From positions 1-41,936 of the IMG/VR virus record IMGVR_UViG_3300032235_000914: DNA of 41,936 nucleotides, one strand, 5' to 3'. How positions within the stretch are numbered: position 1 is the stretch's first letter; each line of letters starts with the position of its first letter. The notes below the pieces were generated by a model. That model saw nothing but the letters and a program-made list of their open reading frames with translations. It made no database searches and was not told where the DNA came from. Made by a program: the position numbers and the translations under genes. Origin of the DNA: a virus. Below, in pieces: positions 8,142-15,886 of this stretch.

Positions 8142-8715
8142 AAACTAAGCTTGTCCTTGGTTCTGTGCTGTGATTGGGAGGTACTTCGTGATAAAGCCAA
8201 GATGGCCACATCAATAATAATCCTGGGTAAGGCTTATATTCTGTTTTAGCTAAACTGTACCAATTGGCAGGATCTTTAATCATAAACATATAATCAAAGA
8301 AGTCTTTAAAAGGTTGATTAGGATAAAAAATAATATTGCTACTGCCAGGTGGAGTTTTAATATAATATATTCCGCTAATAGTGCATTGGCTATGCAAATG
8401 CTTGGGATGATTACTTCCCTCTTTGAAACTATTCGCAAATAGAAAAGGTTTCCAAGGAACTTTAGAAGAGTCGTAACCTTGCAATTCTAAAAAATTACAA
8501 GCTTGCTGCTGTATAAAAGATACAAATGACGAAAATTGAGGCTCGGTGGTAAGATTTCTTGTCCCGTAGGTTGTTTGCCCGTTATAATAAAATTCTTCGT
8601 TTAGTCTAGTAGATGGATTATTAAAGATATCGTCCATGGCTTTGGACATCGGTTCTAACCAATCTAAGTGATCGGATCTTCCTATGACACTAGGAAACCA
8701 ATGATCTAAATTCAT
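8131..8715 (-). CDS. 2OG-Fe(II) oxygenase-like protein (PF13759 type)
   Basis: Putative 2-oxoglutarate/iron dioxygenase, the last gene of the minus-strand block. With the ATG at 8715 (MNLDHWFP) it is 194 aa. Motifs are KHLHSQCTISGIYYIKTPPG (H106, H108), LLLMWPSWLYHEV (distal H176) and EPRTSLVFNL (R187 for 2OG), in the order of the PF13759 family. I chose 8715 because it lies one base after the upstream stop (TAA-T-ATG). An in-frame ATG at 8766 would force a 50-bp overlap with the upstream gene. The substrate is unknown; a peptide or sugar hydroxylase is possible. Confidence 0.8.
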   Translation of the reverse strand: MNLDHWFPSVIGRSDHLDWLEPMSKAMDDIFNNPSTRLNEEFYYNGQTTYGTRNLTTEPQFSSFVSFIQQQACNFLELQGYDSSKVPWKPFLFANSFKEGSNHPKHLHSQCTISGIYYIKTPPGSSNIIFYPNQPFKDFFDYMFMIKDPANWYSLAKTEYKPYPGLLLMWPSWLYHEVPPNHSTEPRTSLVFNL

Positions 8716-8716
8716 A

Positions 8717-9241
8717 TTATGTTTTATTAAAGAATAATTGAATGCTAAGTCTTGGGTGTTCTGCATGAGAACTTATCATTGATGTAGCGTGAAAAATAGG
8801 AGGTTTAAACCAAACCATTAAATTCGAGTGCGGGTATATCCACCCCTGTCCTGTGTCGGGATCGTCATATAAAAATAAACCTCCCCAATTCCAGTTCCAA
8901 TTTTCATTAATATAAATTGTACTGCTTAATCTGGGATTTTCGTCGCTGGCATCATGATGAAAATTGATTTGACTGCCTGGTAACCAAATATGCATAAAAC
9001 AGTTTAGATTTGCATATTCGTTGAATATTGGATCCATTGCTTGATATTTTTTAATAAAATAATCTCTGAATTCAGGTATAGGTAAAATCAATACAGGAGC
9101 ATAAGATCCCGCTTCTAGTCCTTTCCCCCAGCGACCCATATGGTTAACTTCGAAAGCAGCCTGCCCCTTGGATGCTTCGAATTTTTTTCTAAGTGCTGTT
9201 AGCACATCATCTTCGAGAAAGTTGGGGACCTTATAAATCAT
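8717..9241 (-). CDS. 2OG-Fe(II) dioxygenase, prolyl-4-hydroxylase-like
   Basis: Iron/2-oxoglutarate dioxygenase of the double-stranded beta-helix fold. Iron ligands are visible as FHHDAS (H95, D97) and FHATSMI (H151), with R164 in HPRLSIQLFF as the 2OG-binding Arg. The spacing fits the P4H-like 2OG-FeII_Oxy_3 group. Length is 174 aa, without the peptide-binding domain of animal collagen P4H. An AAAAGGT ribosome site lies 7 nt upstream. Its neighbours are a second oxygenase and two DUF6445-like genes. Substrates could be fibre proteins or sugars; neither is shown. Confidence 0.82.
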   Translation of the reverse strand: MIYKVPNFLEDDVLTALRKKFEASKGQAAFEVNHMGRWGKGLEAGSYAPVLILPIPEFRDYFIKKYQAMDPIFNEYANLNCFMHIWLPGSQINFHHDASDENPRLSSTIYINENWNWNWGGLFLYDDPDTGQGWIYPHSNLMVWFKPPIFHATSMISSHAEHPRLSIQLFFNKT

Positions 9242-9251
9242 ATTATACCTT

Positions 9252-9803
9252 TTAAAATTCTGTTGTTATAAAGAAAAGCTGAAATAACCTACCAGTTTCC
9301 ATATCTGATCCAAAATAATCTAAACTATTGTGAAATTGTTCGCTGCGATATAGCACCAATCGATTATAACGATTTGCTACAATATCACACAATTCCCATT
9401 TAGTCATATCCTGCGATTCGTATTCTGCTAATTCACTGGCAATCGAAGCACCAGTTTTTTTGTAACGGTATAAACCTGTGCCCCCGCTTAAAGGTGCATC
9501 TGGTGTTAAGTATAGTACACCGGCCCATGTGTTGTAATGATCTGTATGGATCCAACTACGATCTCGCGAGAATGCCATTTCAAAGCTACCAGTGGATCCG
9601 TCTGATTCGTTCCAATCGGTGACCAATCCTCCTGCATTACGTAAGATCTGTTGTATAGTGTCTTTAGTGTCTTGGTTCAAAAATGATTTAGTGCGCCGGC
9701 CTGGAAATTTAGCTTGTTGGGTAAACTCATGGCTGAGTGCAAAAGATCTTACTCCGTCAGGATTGCTATAAAAATTATCTACAATAATTAAATTTGTTTT
9801 CAT
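9252..9803 (-). CDS. DUF6445-like putative oxygenase, copy B
   Basis: 183 aa when started at the ATG at 9803 (MKTNLIIVDNFYS), which matches the start of its upstream paralogue; the in-frame TTG at 9809 is less likely. Motifs resemble a 2OG-Fe(II) oxygenase site: SWIHTDH (H86, D88), QFHNSLDYF (H158) and GRLFQLFF (R172). A WAGVLYLTPDAP strand is typical of the family. It begins 2 nt after the stop of copy A (TGA-TT-ATG), so translation is probably coupled. Catalytic activity is inferred from the motif pattern only. Confidence 0.78.
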   Translation of the reverse strand: MKTNLIIVDNFYSNPDGVRSFALSHEFTQQAKFPGRRTKSFLNQDTKDTIQQILRNAGGLVTDWNESDGSTGSFEMAFSRDRSWIHTDHYNTWAGVLYLTPDAPLSGGTGLYRYKKTGASIASELAEYESQDMTKWELCDIVANRYNRLVLYRSEQFHNSLDYFGSDMETGRLFQLFFITTEF

Positions 9804-9805
9804 AA

Positions 9806-10363
9806 TCAATAAATTGTGTCAAAAAAGAACAACTGAAACAAGCGGCCATCATATAGATTGCTTCCAAAATAGTCCAAACTACTGTGAAATAAATCGCCCC
9901 GGTACAAGACTAATCGATTATATTTGTTGGCTACTACATCGTATAAGTCCCATTTAGTCATATCTTGTGCATCATAGGACCGATCACCCATTTCAGCAGC
10001 AGTAGTTGCACCGTTTTCTTTATATCTGAATAACCCAGTACCACTACTTATTGGGGCATCAGGTGTCAGATACAACACACCAGCCCATTTATTAAAATGA
10101 TCTGTGTGTATCCAGCTGCGATTTGCTGCTGTGGTAAATTGATATGCCCCGGTGTATCCATTTTTTTCATACCAATTAGTCACTTCACCACCTGCATTCC
10201 AAATTATTGTTTGTACAGTTTCTTTGAGATCTGGTGTCAGAAAACTTTTGGTTCTTGCTCCAGGATAATTACCAGTAACATCAAATTTTTGTTGTAGTGC
10301 GAAATTCCTGACAGAATCCGGATCGCTATAGAAATTATCAGTGATTAATAGATTGGTTTTCAT
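9806..10363 (-). CDS. DUF6445-like putative oxygenase, copy A
   Basis: 185 aa, a clear tandem paralogue of the next gene downstream: both share MKTNL, DNFYS, ARTKSFL or RRTKSFL, WIHTDH and NRLVLYR. Putative iron ligands are H86, D88 and H160, with R174 as 2OG contact. The upstream GT10-like gene ends 9 nt before it and no clear ribosome site is visible. Divergence between the copies is spread through the whole length, so the duplication is not recent. The substrate is unknown. Confidence 0.78.
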   Translation of the reverse strand: MKTNLLITDNFYSDPDSVRNFALQQKFDVTGNYPGARTKSFLTPDLKETVQTIIWNAGGEVTNWYEKNGYTGAYQFTTAANRSWIHTDHFNKWAGVLYLTPDAPISSGTGLFRYKENGATTAAEMGDRSYDAQDMTKWDLYDVVANKYNRLVLYRGDLFHSSLDYFGSNLYDGRLFQLFFFDTIY

Positions 10364-10372
10364 ATAGTGTAC

Positions 10373-11218
10373 TTATTCAAGCAAAACTGTGTAAAGTAAA
10401 TTATTTTCTTCTTCAAACTTTGTTGACTTATTCAAAGCTTTTTCAATTTCGTCTTCTATTCTTTGATAAATTGTTTTTTCCCAATAGGGCTTGGCCGCTT
10501 CAAAATTTTCATGAAGATATGGCAGCATTTCATCGTAGACGTCGGGCGTTAAATTTTTTAGAATGTCATCTAGTTCTTCTATGGTGTTAAATCGAATAAT
10601 ACCTTTAGGATTGAAATATTTTTCAATATTTGTGCATCCATAATAAATGGGCACTGTTAAAGTTTTAAAGCAGTCCAACAATTTTTCAGTAAACATGTTT
10701 GTCATAATTTGATTTTCGCAGGCAATGTTAAATTTTGCATTTGCAAAAAACGGATCTTTACTGGGCACTCTCGGGGGACTACGATGCCATAACAAATCAA
10801 ATTCGCCTATAGATTTTATTTTCTCAAATCGGCGCATTATCATATATCTCATATGATAAGCAGTGCCATTTAATTTGCTGCTCATCATATAACTAATTTG
10901 ATTTCTTTTTTCTAATTTTAAATCATCAGATATCCAAGACCCAACTGCACAGAATTCTAAGGCATTAGGCAATTGTAACAATCTATCATCGTAGGTCAAT
11001 ATTAAGTCAAAGTTTTGATAATTTTCTTGGACTAGACCGCAAAACATTATATAAAGATTGGGAGGTTCGCTTTGCACCAACACTTTAAATTCCGCATCTG
11101 GACAACTATCGACAGTGTCAACACTGACCGAAATGCGTTTATTAAATTGTTTTTTAAAAGTATGTGGACTGTTGATGCCGTATCCTGGCATATATCCTAT
11201 TTGTTTAATAGTCTGCAT
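10373..11218 (-). CDS. GT10-like (fucosyltransferase-family) glycosyltransferase
   Basis: Probable GDP-sugar-dependent transferase. Residues ~165-210 carry the C-terminal signature of the alpha-1,3-fucosyltransferase family: KFNIACENQ, then FTEKLLDCFKTLTVPIYYGC, then YFNPKGIIRF (family pattern: FENS...TEK...G.VPV.YG). The N-terminal acceptor domain is divergent. The ATG follows the upstream stop with no gap (TAAATG). No GDP-fucose synthase (fcl) is present nearby, so the donor may be the product of the Gmd/aminotransferase/formyltransferase set or a host GDP-sugar. Fold assignment is fairly sure; sugar specificity is open. Confidence 0.75.
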   Translation of the reverse strand: MQTIKQIGYMPGYGINSPHTFKKQFNKRISVSVDTVDSCPDAEFKVLVQSEPPNLYIMFCGLVQENYQNFDLILTYDDRLLQLPNALEFCAVGSWISDDLKLEKRNQISYMMSSKLNGTAYHMRYMIMRRFEKIKSIGEFDLLWHRSPPRVPSKDPFFANAKFNIACENQIMTNMFTEKLLDCFKTLTVPIYYGCTNIEKYFNPKGIIRFNTIEELDDILKNLTPDVYDEMLPYLHENFEAAKPYWEKTIYQRIEDEIEKALNKSTKFEEENNLLYTVLLE

Positions 11219-11986
11219 TTAATATCTCACTATCCTTCCTGTGACCCCACACTGACCGTCTACTGTCCAGTTAACTGTTTCAACATCTTTGATCAGACCA
11301 AACAGTCTTATATACAAATGTACAGTATATTCTACATCTAATAGATAATATTTTCCGTGTTCCATCTGCACCTGTGCGCTAGCAGCCATGATAGCTTCGT
11401 AGTGATCTAATCTGTTTGTGCCAAATGCATGTACAACTGTATAAAATCCATATAGTGTGTTGTCGACTAAAATATCCCTGGGCATTGCTATTTCAGATAA
11501 ATGATTAATGTGTTCACCTGCCCACGCTAATTCTTTTTTCATAAAAAATTTATTTTTAAGCCACGGTTTAAAAACAGAAACATTGTAGTCATCGCCCAAC
11601 GTATATCTACCACAAATCTTAGTAATAAAATCAAATTTAGATAATTCTTTTTTAAAATGTTTAAAAAATTCTAAAATCATTAAACATTCACAGTATGACT
11701 TACTAGAATAAGTTCTCACTATTTCTGCTACTGTTGGATTAATTCTTTCTAAGTTAATATAGTTAAAATTAGATAGATTTAAATCGTCTAGTTCTTTAAA
11801 ATAAGTCACACTAGAGTCGACGAAATATATAGAAGCTGTTGGATCTTTTTCTTTAATATTTTTAAGTGTTTGAATAGTTTGCTCTAATCTTTGTTCTGTG
11901 GTAAAAGCTGTTCGCTTCGAAACACCTTTAAAAGATTTAGTTGGATCTAGCTCTATACTGCTGGTTACAAAAAAAGCATGTTTCAT
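11219..11986 (-). CDS. Unknown protein in glycan operon, possibly a glycosyltransferase
   Basis: 255 aa, not recognised with confidence. The N-terminal strand MKHAFFVTSSIELDP and the helix TEQRLEQTIQTLKNIKEKDP, followed by IYFVDSS, suggest a Rossmann-like alpha/beta (GT-A-like) fold. KICGRYTLGDDYN (~143-155) resembles the KxxGRY segment of some capsule sugar transferases. No signal peptide or membrane segment is seen. It lies between gmd and the GT10-like gene, so a role in the same glycan is plausible. The ribosome site is weak (GAGAGAG). Confidence 0.6.
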   Translation of the reverse strand: MKHAFFVTSSIELDPTKSFKGVSKRTAFTTEQRLEQTIQTLKNIKEKDPTASIYFVDSSVTYFKELDDLNLSNFNYINLERINPTVAEIVRTYSSKSYCECLMILEFFKHFKKELSKFDFITKICGRYTLGDDYNVSVFKPWLKNKFFMKKELAWAGEHINHLSEIAMPRDILVDNTLYGFYTVVHAFGTNRLDHYEAIMAASAQVQMEHGKYYLLDVEYTVHLYIRLFGLIKDVETVNWTVDGQCGVTGRIVRY

Positions 11987-12019
11987 ATATAAATTATTCT
12001 CTCTCAGATCAATAATTTT

Positions 12020-12991
12020 TCACTTTATTTCAGACATCCAGTGTGTAATCATTTCATCTAACATTGTTTCAAAAGTATATTTTGGTTTCCAACCTAGTTC
12101 GCTGCGTATAGGTGCGCTATCCCCTTTAAGGAACTTTAATTCTTCAGGTCGTAAAAATTTTTGATTTTGAACTACATAATTTTCGTAATTCATATCTAAA
12201 CTTTCAAACACATATTTACAAAGTTCTCGAACCGTATGACTTTCGCCTGTGGCCACTACCCAATCTCTAGGTGTATCACTGTTAATGATTAAATGCATGG
12301 CTCGGACATAATCGTAACTGTGTCCCCAATCTCGACTACTGTCTAAATTTCCAAGTTCTAATTTATCTGTTAGCCCTCGTTTAATTTCCACTGCTGTTTT
12401 AACAACCTTGTTAGTTACAAAGTTAGTGCCTCGACGCGGGCTTTCGTGATTAAACAAAATACCATTGCAGGCATGTAGCTTATAGGCATCTCGATAATGG
12501 CGAGTTAAATTATACCCCATAACTTTACTGCACCCATATGGGCTAACTGGAACCATTGGAGTAGTTAATCGTTGTACTCCATCAGAATCTATACTGTTTC
12601 CAAACATTTCACTGGAACTAGCTTGATAAAATTTGGCCTCAGGCACAAACTGCCTGTATGCTTCAAGCATATTAAGAACACCCAAGCTGTTTGTTTTAAT
12701 AGTAAATGCAGGCATATCGAAACTAATACGCACATGACTCATTGCACCTAGATTATAAATCTCGTCAGGTTTAACTTGATTTACTACATTGGCAATGCTC
12801 ATTTCATCTGTTAAATCTCCATAGATTCGTGTAATCTTATCATTAATGTGTTCTAGTCTAGAGCTTTGACCTTCAGGCACACTATGGCGTCGAACGATGC
12901 CATATACATCATAGTTTAAACTTAGTAGGTATTCTGACAGATAACTGCCGTCTTGTCCATTAATACCTGTAATCAATGCTTTCTTTTTCAT
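12020..12991 (-). CDS. gmd: GDP-mannose 4,6-dehydratase
   Basis: Converts GDP-mannose to GDP-4-keto-6-deoxymannose using bound NADP. This extended short-chain dehydratase has ITGINGQDGSYLSEYL (residues 7-22, nucleotide binding), the RR pair R34/R35, SSSEMFG (E128), catalytic YGCSK (Y152, K156) and the FNHESPRRG block typical of Gmd. Its 323 aa are slightly below the bacterial norm (~340-370). The ATG lies one base after the aminotransferase stop (TAA-C-ATG). The keto sugar is the substrate for the PLP aminotransferase encoded just upstream. Confidence 0.95.
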   Translation of the reverse strand: MKKKALITGINGQDGSYLSEYLLSLNYDVYGIVRRHSVPEGQSSRLEHINDKITRIYGDLTDEMSIANVVNQVKPDEIYNLGAMSHVRISFDMPAFTIKTNSLGVLNMLEAYRQFVPEAKFYQASSSEMFGNSIDSDGVQRLTTPMVPVSPYGCSKVMGYNLTRHYRDAYKLHACNGILFNHESPRRGTNFVTNKVVKTAVEIKRGLTDKLELGNLDSSRDWGHSYDYVRAMHLIINSDTPRDWVVATGESHTVRELCKYVFESLDMNYENYVVQNQKFLRPEELKFLKGDSAPIRSELGWKPKYTFETMLDEMITHWMSEIK

Positions 12992-12992
12992 G

Positions 12993-13709
12993 TTATTTTT
13001 TCCATAATTTCTTCTGACTCAGGTCTGCATAGTTTTCCCAACTGCCGCAGTCAGGGTTGTCATCAGGCACTTGATCCATTAAGATAATTCCGCGGGCAGC
13101 ATCTTCGGGAGTCATGTACATATGCCATCCACAAATATCACCATCGTCATTCCATTGACTTACTTCTAAATCTCTGCCATCATATCTTGCTTTACACAAC
13201 CAATCGTATGCTTGTTTGTCATCAGTTAAAATCATCCCACCCCGACCGATAGGAATGCGTTTTTTAATTTGAAAACTACAAACATGTAACCCGCCCTGGT
13301 ACATCCCACGACGCCATCTTGTAGCTGCATCCCAAATGTTGTAAGGTTTTAATTGATACATGCCCGACCATTCTTCATGTCTGAAAATAGGCACTGCCCC
13401 TGCATGAACAATGTTCATTGGTATACTCTGATACGTATGTTTAGGAATTTCTATATGCCCTTGTGCCTGCGAGTATTTTAAACTTAGAAAAACACCGTTT
13501 GTGCAACAGTCCACTGCCACAGCATAGGTTGACCCTGCAAACTTAGCTACTTTTTGTTCAAAAAGTTCTACTACGTCTCTTGGATCATTCCACGGGTATC
13601 CTAATTCTTTTAGTTGTGCTAACTCTGGACGTTGAAAATGAGGGGGCAATTTGCCCGATGGCCAACTGTTAAATTTTGTATTCATTTTGTAGTCTGAATT
13701 TGTATCCAT
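12993..13709 (-). CDS. DegT/DnrJ/EryC1-type sugar aminotransferase, short form
   Basis: PLP-dependent sugar aminotransferase, probably acting on the 4-keto group made by Gmd (perosamine-synthase type). The PLP lysine is K150 in SFQIKKRIPIGRGG (family pattern SFxxxK...GxGG), and the ring-binding Asp is D127 in IWDAATRW. At 238 aa it lacks the ~120-150-residue C-terminal domain of usual members, yet all core PLP motifs are intact and no frameshift is visible. ATG 13685 (MNTKFNSWPSGKLP) is an equally good start; neither has a ribosome site. It overlaps the formyltransferase 3' end. A reduced but active or a non-aminating PLP enzyme are alternatives. Confidence 0.8.
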   Translation of the reverse strand: MDTNSDYKMNTKFNSWPSGKLPPHFQRPELAQLKELGYPWNDPRDVVELFEQKVAKFAGSTYAVAVDCCTNGVFLSLKYSQAQGHIEIPKHTYQSIPMNIVHAGAVPIFRHEEWSGMYQLKPYNIWDAATRWRRGMYQGGLHVCSFQIKKRIPIGRGGMILTDDKQAYDWLCKARYDGRDLEVSQWNDDGDICGWHMYMTPEDAARGIILMDQVPDDNPDCGSWENYADLSQKKLWKK

Positions 13710-14367
13710 GTAATTCTAAATATGGAGTAAACTTCCCTATAGAAGTGGCTCTAATTATTCTATCTAGTTCAGTCTTATCAACTGTCATGTCAATTTTTTG
13801 TAAATTGTTAATGGCCGCAATTTTTTTTGCTTTTCCTTGCCACTTATATGTATTAGTTTGAATAGCAGTTTGAAGATAAGTTTTATCCTCTACTATTTTA
13901 TCAAATACATTAAGAAACAATCTGTATAGCATGTCTTTGCTACGGTCAGATAAAATTTCTATGTTATCTTCGGAATCTATAGGAAACTCTAAAACATCAA
14001 TAATTGCACCATTATCGATTAGTTCGTTTATAATATGTGCAGTAACACCAAACATGCTGTCATTATTATATAATGCCCAAGATGCTGCCCCACTACCTGG
14101 ATATTTAGGACTGCCAGGATGAAAATTAATAGCTGCAATTTTGGCTTTGTCTAAAATTTGCTTTGTAAGAATATGATACGATCGAAAACAAACGATGTAA
14201 TCTCCTTCCCACTCTAAGATTTTCTGTGGCAAAGGCTCATTTCTATTAGCTGAATAAACTATCTCAATGTGATCCGCATAGTCTAACAAATATTCAGCAA
14301 CTTGTAAACTTCGCTCACAGTTTTGACCTCCAAAATAAAGTACTCGTCCTAACGGTTTATTAATCAT
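13669..14367 (-). CDS. Formyltransferase-family enzyme, probable sugar N-formyltransferase
   Basis: Transfers a formyl group from N10-formyl-THF. The catalytic triad of this fold is visible: N81 and H83 in AINFHPGSPKYPGSG, and D118 in ELIDNGAIID. PKYPG corresponds to the LPxYRG loop of Met-tRNA formyltransferase. At 232 aa it is shorter than Fmt (~310 aa) and lacks the tRNA-binding C-terminal domain, which favours a sugar N-formyltransferase (WbkC, VioF or GDP-perosamine formyltransferase type). The C-terminal DRIIRATSIGKFTPYLELHG segment is often seen in this group. It is encoded directly before the aminotransferase and gmd. Confidence 0.83.
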   Translation of the reverse strand: MINKPLGRVLYFGGQNCERSLQVAEYLLDYADHIEIVYSANRNEPLPQKILEWEGDYIVCFRSYHILTKQILDKAKIAAINFHPGSPKYPGSGAASWALYNNDSMFGVTAHIINELIDNGAIIDVLEFPIDSEDNIEILSDRSKDMLYRLFLNVFDKIVEDKTYLQTAIQTNTYKWQGKAKKIAAINNLQKIDMTVDKTELDRIIRATSIGKFTPYLELHGYKFRLQNEYKI

Positions 14368-14388
14368 TTTAATTTTGGTCCTACCACT

Positions 14389-14799
14389 TTAGATAAACAC
14401 CTTGTCATCTTTTTGACCAGTGTACGGGCCAGTTTTATATTCGTATACTACAGTATCATCTTCTAGTATAGTATAAGTATGACCTCCCTCGAACGTCATG
14501 CTACAATCTCCGGTGCGTATAATTTGTTTTTCCAATAATGTACCATCAATGTCATAAAAACTGACTTCAACACTGCCTTTGATCACTACCCATGACTCCT
14601 GCGCGATTATCTGTTGAACTGGAGTTTTCTTCCAAATGTGCTGATGTGGTTTAAAAGTTTTACCCTTGTCCATACGTAAAGTGGCCAACTGCAAAAACTG
14701 ATGTTCTTCGGCTACTTCATTGCGAGCTGTAATATCATTGAGCCGATATACTGTGTGAAGATGTTTTGTGGAATTTAATTTGCTGTAAATTTTATACAT
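14389..14799 (-). CDS. Cupin protein, WbuC/FdtA-like
   Basis: Single cupin domain, 136 aa from the ATG at 14799. PHQH (H52, H54), E68 and H107 (GGHTYT) can serve as metal ligands. WVVIKGSVEVSFYDIDG and GDCSMTFEGG are the two cupin motifs. The pattern resembles WbuC-type cupins of O-antigen loci or sugar ketoisomerase/epimerase cupins; the reaction cannot be fixed from sequence. The upstream in-frame TTG at 14841 was rejected because ATG 14799 overlaps the GT4 stop by 8 nt, a normal coupled arrangement. It lies between the GT4 transferase and the formyltransferase. Confidence 0.75.
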   Translation of the reverse strand: MYKIYSKLNSTKHLHTVYRLNDITARNEVAEEHQFLQLATLRMDKGKTFKPHQHIWKKTPVQQIIAQESWVVIKGSVEVSFYDIDGTLLEKQIIRTGDCSMTFEGGHTYTILEDDTVVYEYKTGPYTGQKDDKVFI

Positions 14800-15874
14800 G
14801 ATAGAAGTTGTCAATTTTAATTTTATTAAGCCATTCGTCAAATTTGTCGTGAACTACTTGATCACTGAAATTTTGCATAGCCCAATTTCTACAATTTTGT
14901 GGATCTAGATCATGTATTTTTTCAGCTGCTCGTACAAACGATCCAAAATCTTTGCAACGAAACCCAGTTACTCCGTGTACTACACTGTCCACATAGCCGC
15001 CCCAATCAGTGGCCAATACTGGAGTCCCGCACATCTGTGCTTCGGCAGCAATATTGCCGAATGGTTCAATATAGTGCGTGGGACACATTAAACACTGAGC
15101 ACCGCCTATTAATTTACTGCGCTGTTCAGGGTTTACATACCCAACTAGCTCAACGTGCTTGGGTATAGTCCTATAACCCAGGTGCTGCAAATCCGACGCA
15201 GGACCAGCAATATAAAGTTTCTTGCCCAGTCTTTCTGTTACCTGAACACAAAGATCAATACCTTTATCGTAATTTACTCGGCCTAAATAAACGAAATAAT
15301 CTTCTTTATCTGCTTTAAATTCAAATTCGCTGGGAGTAAATGCGTTGGGAATTACTGCATCGTACCAACTGGGTTTTAACAACATCCGATGCAGACCATA
15401 ATAATAGTGCATTTGACTATAACTAACAAATGCCCTATATTGAGTATATACTGTTTCAGGCGGATACCCTATACTGGGCTCTAATAATTTTAAATCGTTG
15501 TGTGCATCCATTACGGGCTTATTGGCTAATCCGTAAAATGCCAGTAACATATCCCCAGGTTTTTTACGACGCTTCACTGCGTCAATGGCTCTTTGATTAT
15601 AAATATTTTCTAAATCTTTTCGATGCGGAAATAGATTGCCATCATTGGGCGGTGCAAACTCATCGTTGGTCACACAGACTTCGTGATCACAATCAACTTC
15701 GGCTGATTCATGGCCATAATGGATCAGATTCCAGCCTCGTTTTTTCATATTTTCAATAAACTTTAATGCTGCAACATTAAATGGATCCATCCTGTAACGT
15801 GTATGCGTAATAGCACTAGGATTAGATAGAATATGTAGTGTGGGGAAGTCTGAACTTTTAGTTGAAGTATTCAT
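14792..15874 (-). CDS. GT4-family glycosyltransferase
   Basis: Retaining GT-B glycosyltransferase, 360 aa. The C-terminal Rossmann domain holds YFVYLGRVNYDKGIDL (~193-208) and the E-x7-E nucleotide-sugar motif in EPFGNIAAEAQMCGTPVLA (~268-286), followed by GGYVDSVVHGVTGF. The N-terminal acceptor domain is diverged (residues 1-180). No membrane segment is seen, so it should be soluble or peripheral. First gene of the downstream enzyme unit, with a perfect late-promoter box 21 nt before its ATG. The donor could be the GDP-sugar made by the next genes. Confidence 0.9.
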   Translation of the reverse strand: MNTSTKSSDFPTLHILSNPSAITHTRYRMDPFNVAALKFIENMKKRGWNLIHYGHESAEVDCDHEVCVTNDEFAPPNDGNLFPHRKDLENIYNQRAIDAVKRRKKPGDMLLAFYGLANKPVMDAHNDLKLLEPSIGYPPETVYTQYRAFVSYSQMHYYYGLHRMLLKPSWYDAVIPNAFTPSEFEFKADKEDYFVYLGRVNYDKGIDLCVQVTERLGKKLYIAGPASDLQHLGYRTIPKHVELVGYVNPEQRSKLIGGAQCLMCPTHYIEPFGNIAAEAQMCGTPVLATDWGGYVDSVVHGVTGFRCKDFGSFVRAAEKIHDLDPQNCRNWAMQNFSDQVVHDKFDEWLNKIKIDNFYHV

Positions 15875-15886
15875 AGGCCATTGTAT

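Noticed and set aside
14800-14841. N-terminal extension of the cupin gene to a TTG at 14841
   Set aside because: It would overlap the GT4 gene by 50 bp; the ATG at 14799 gives an 8-nt overlap and a normal cupin start.
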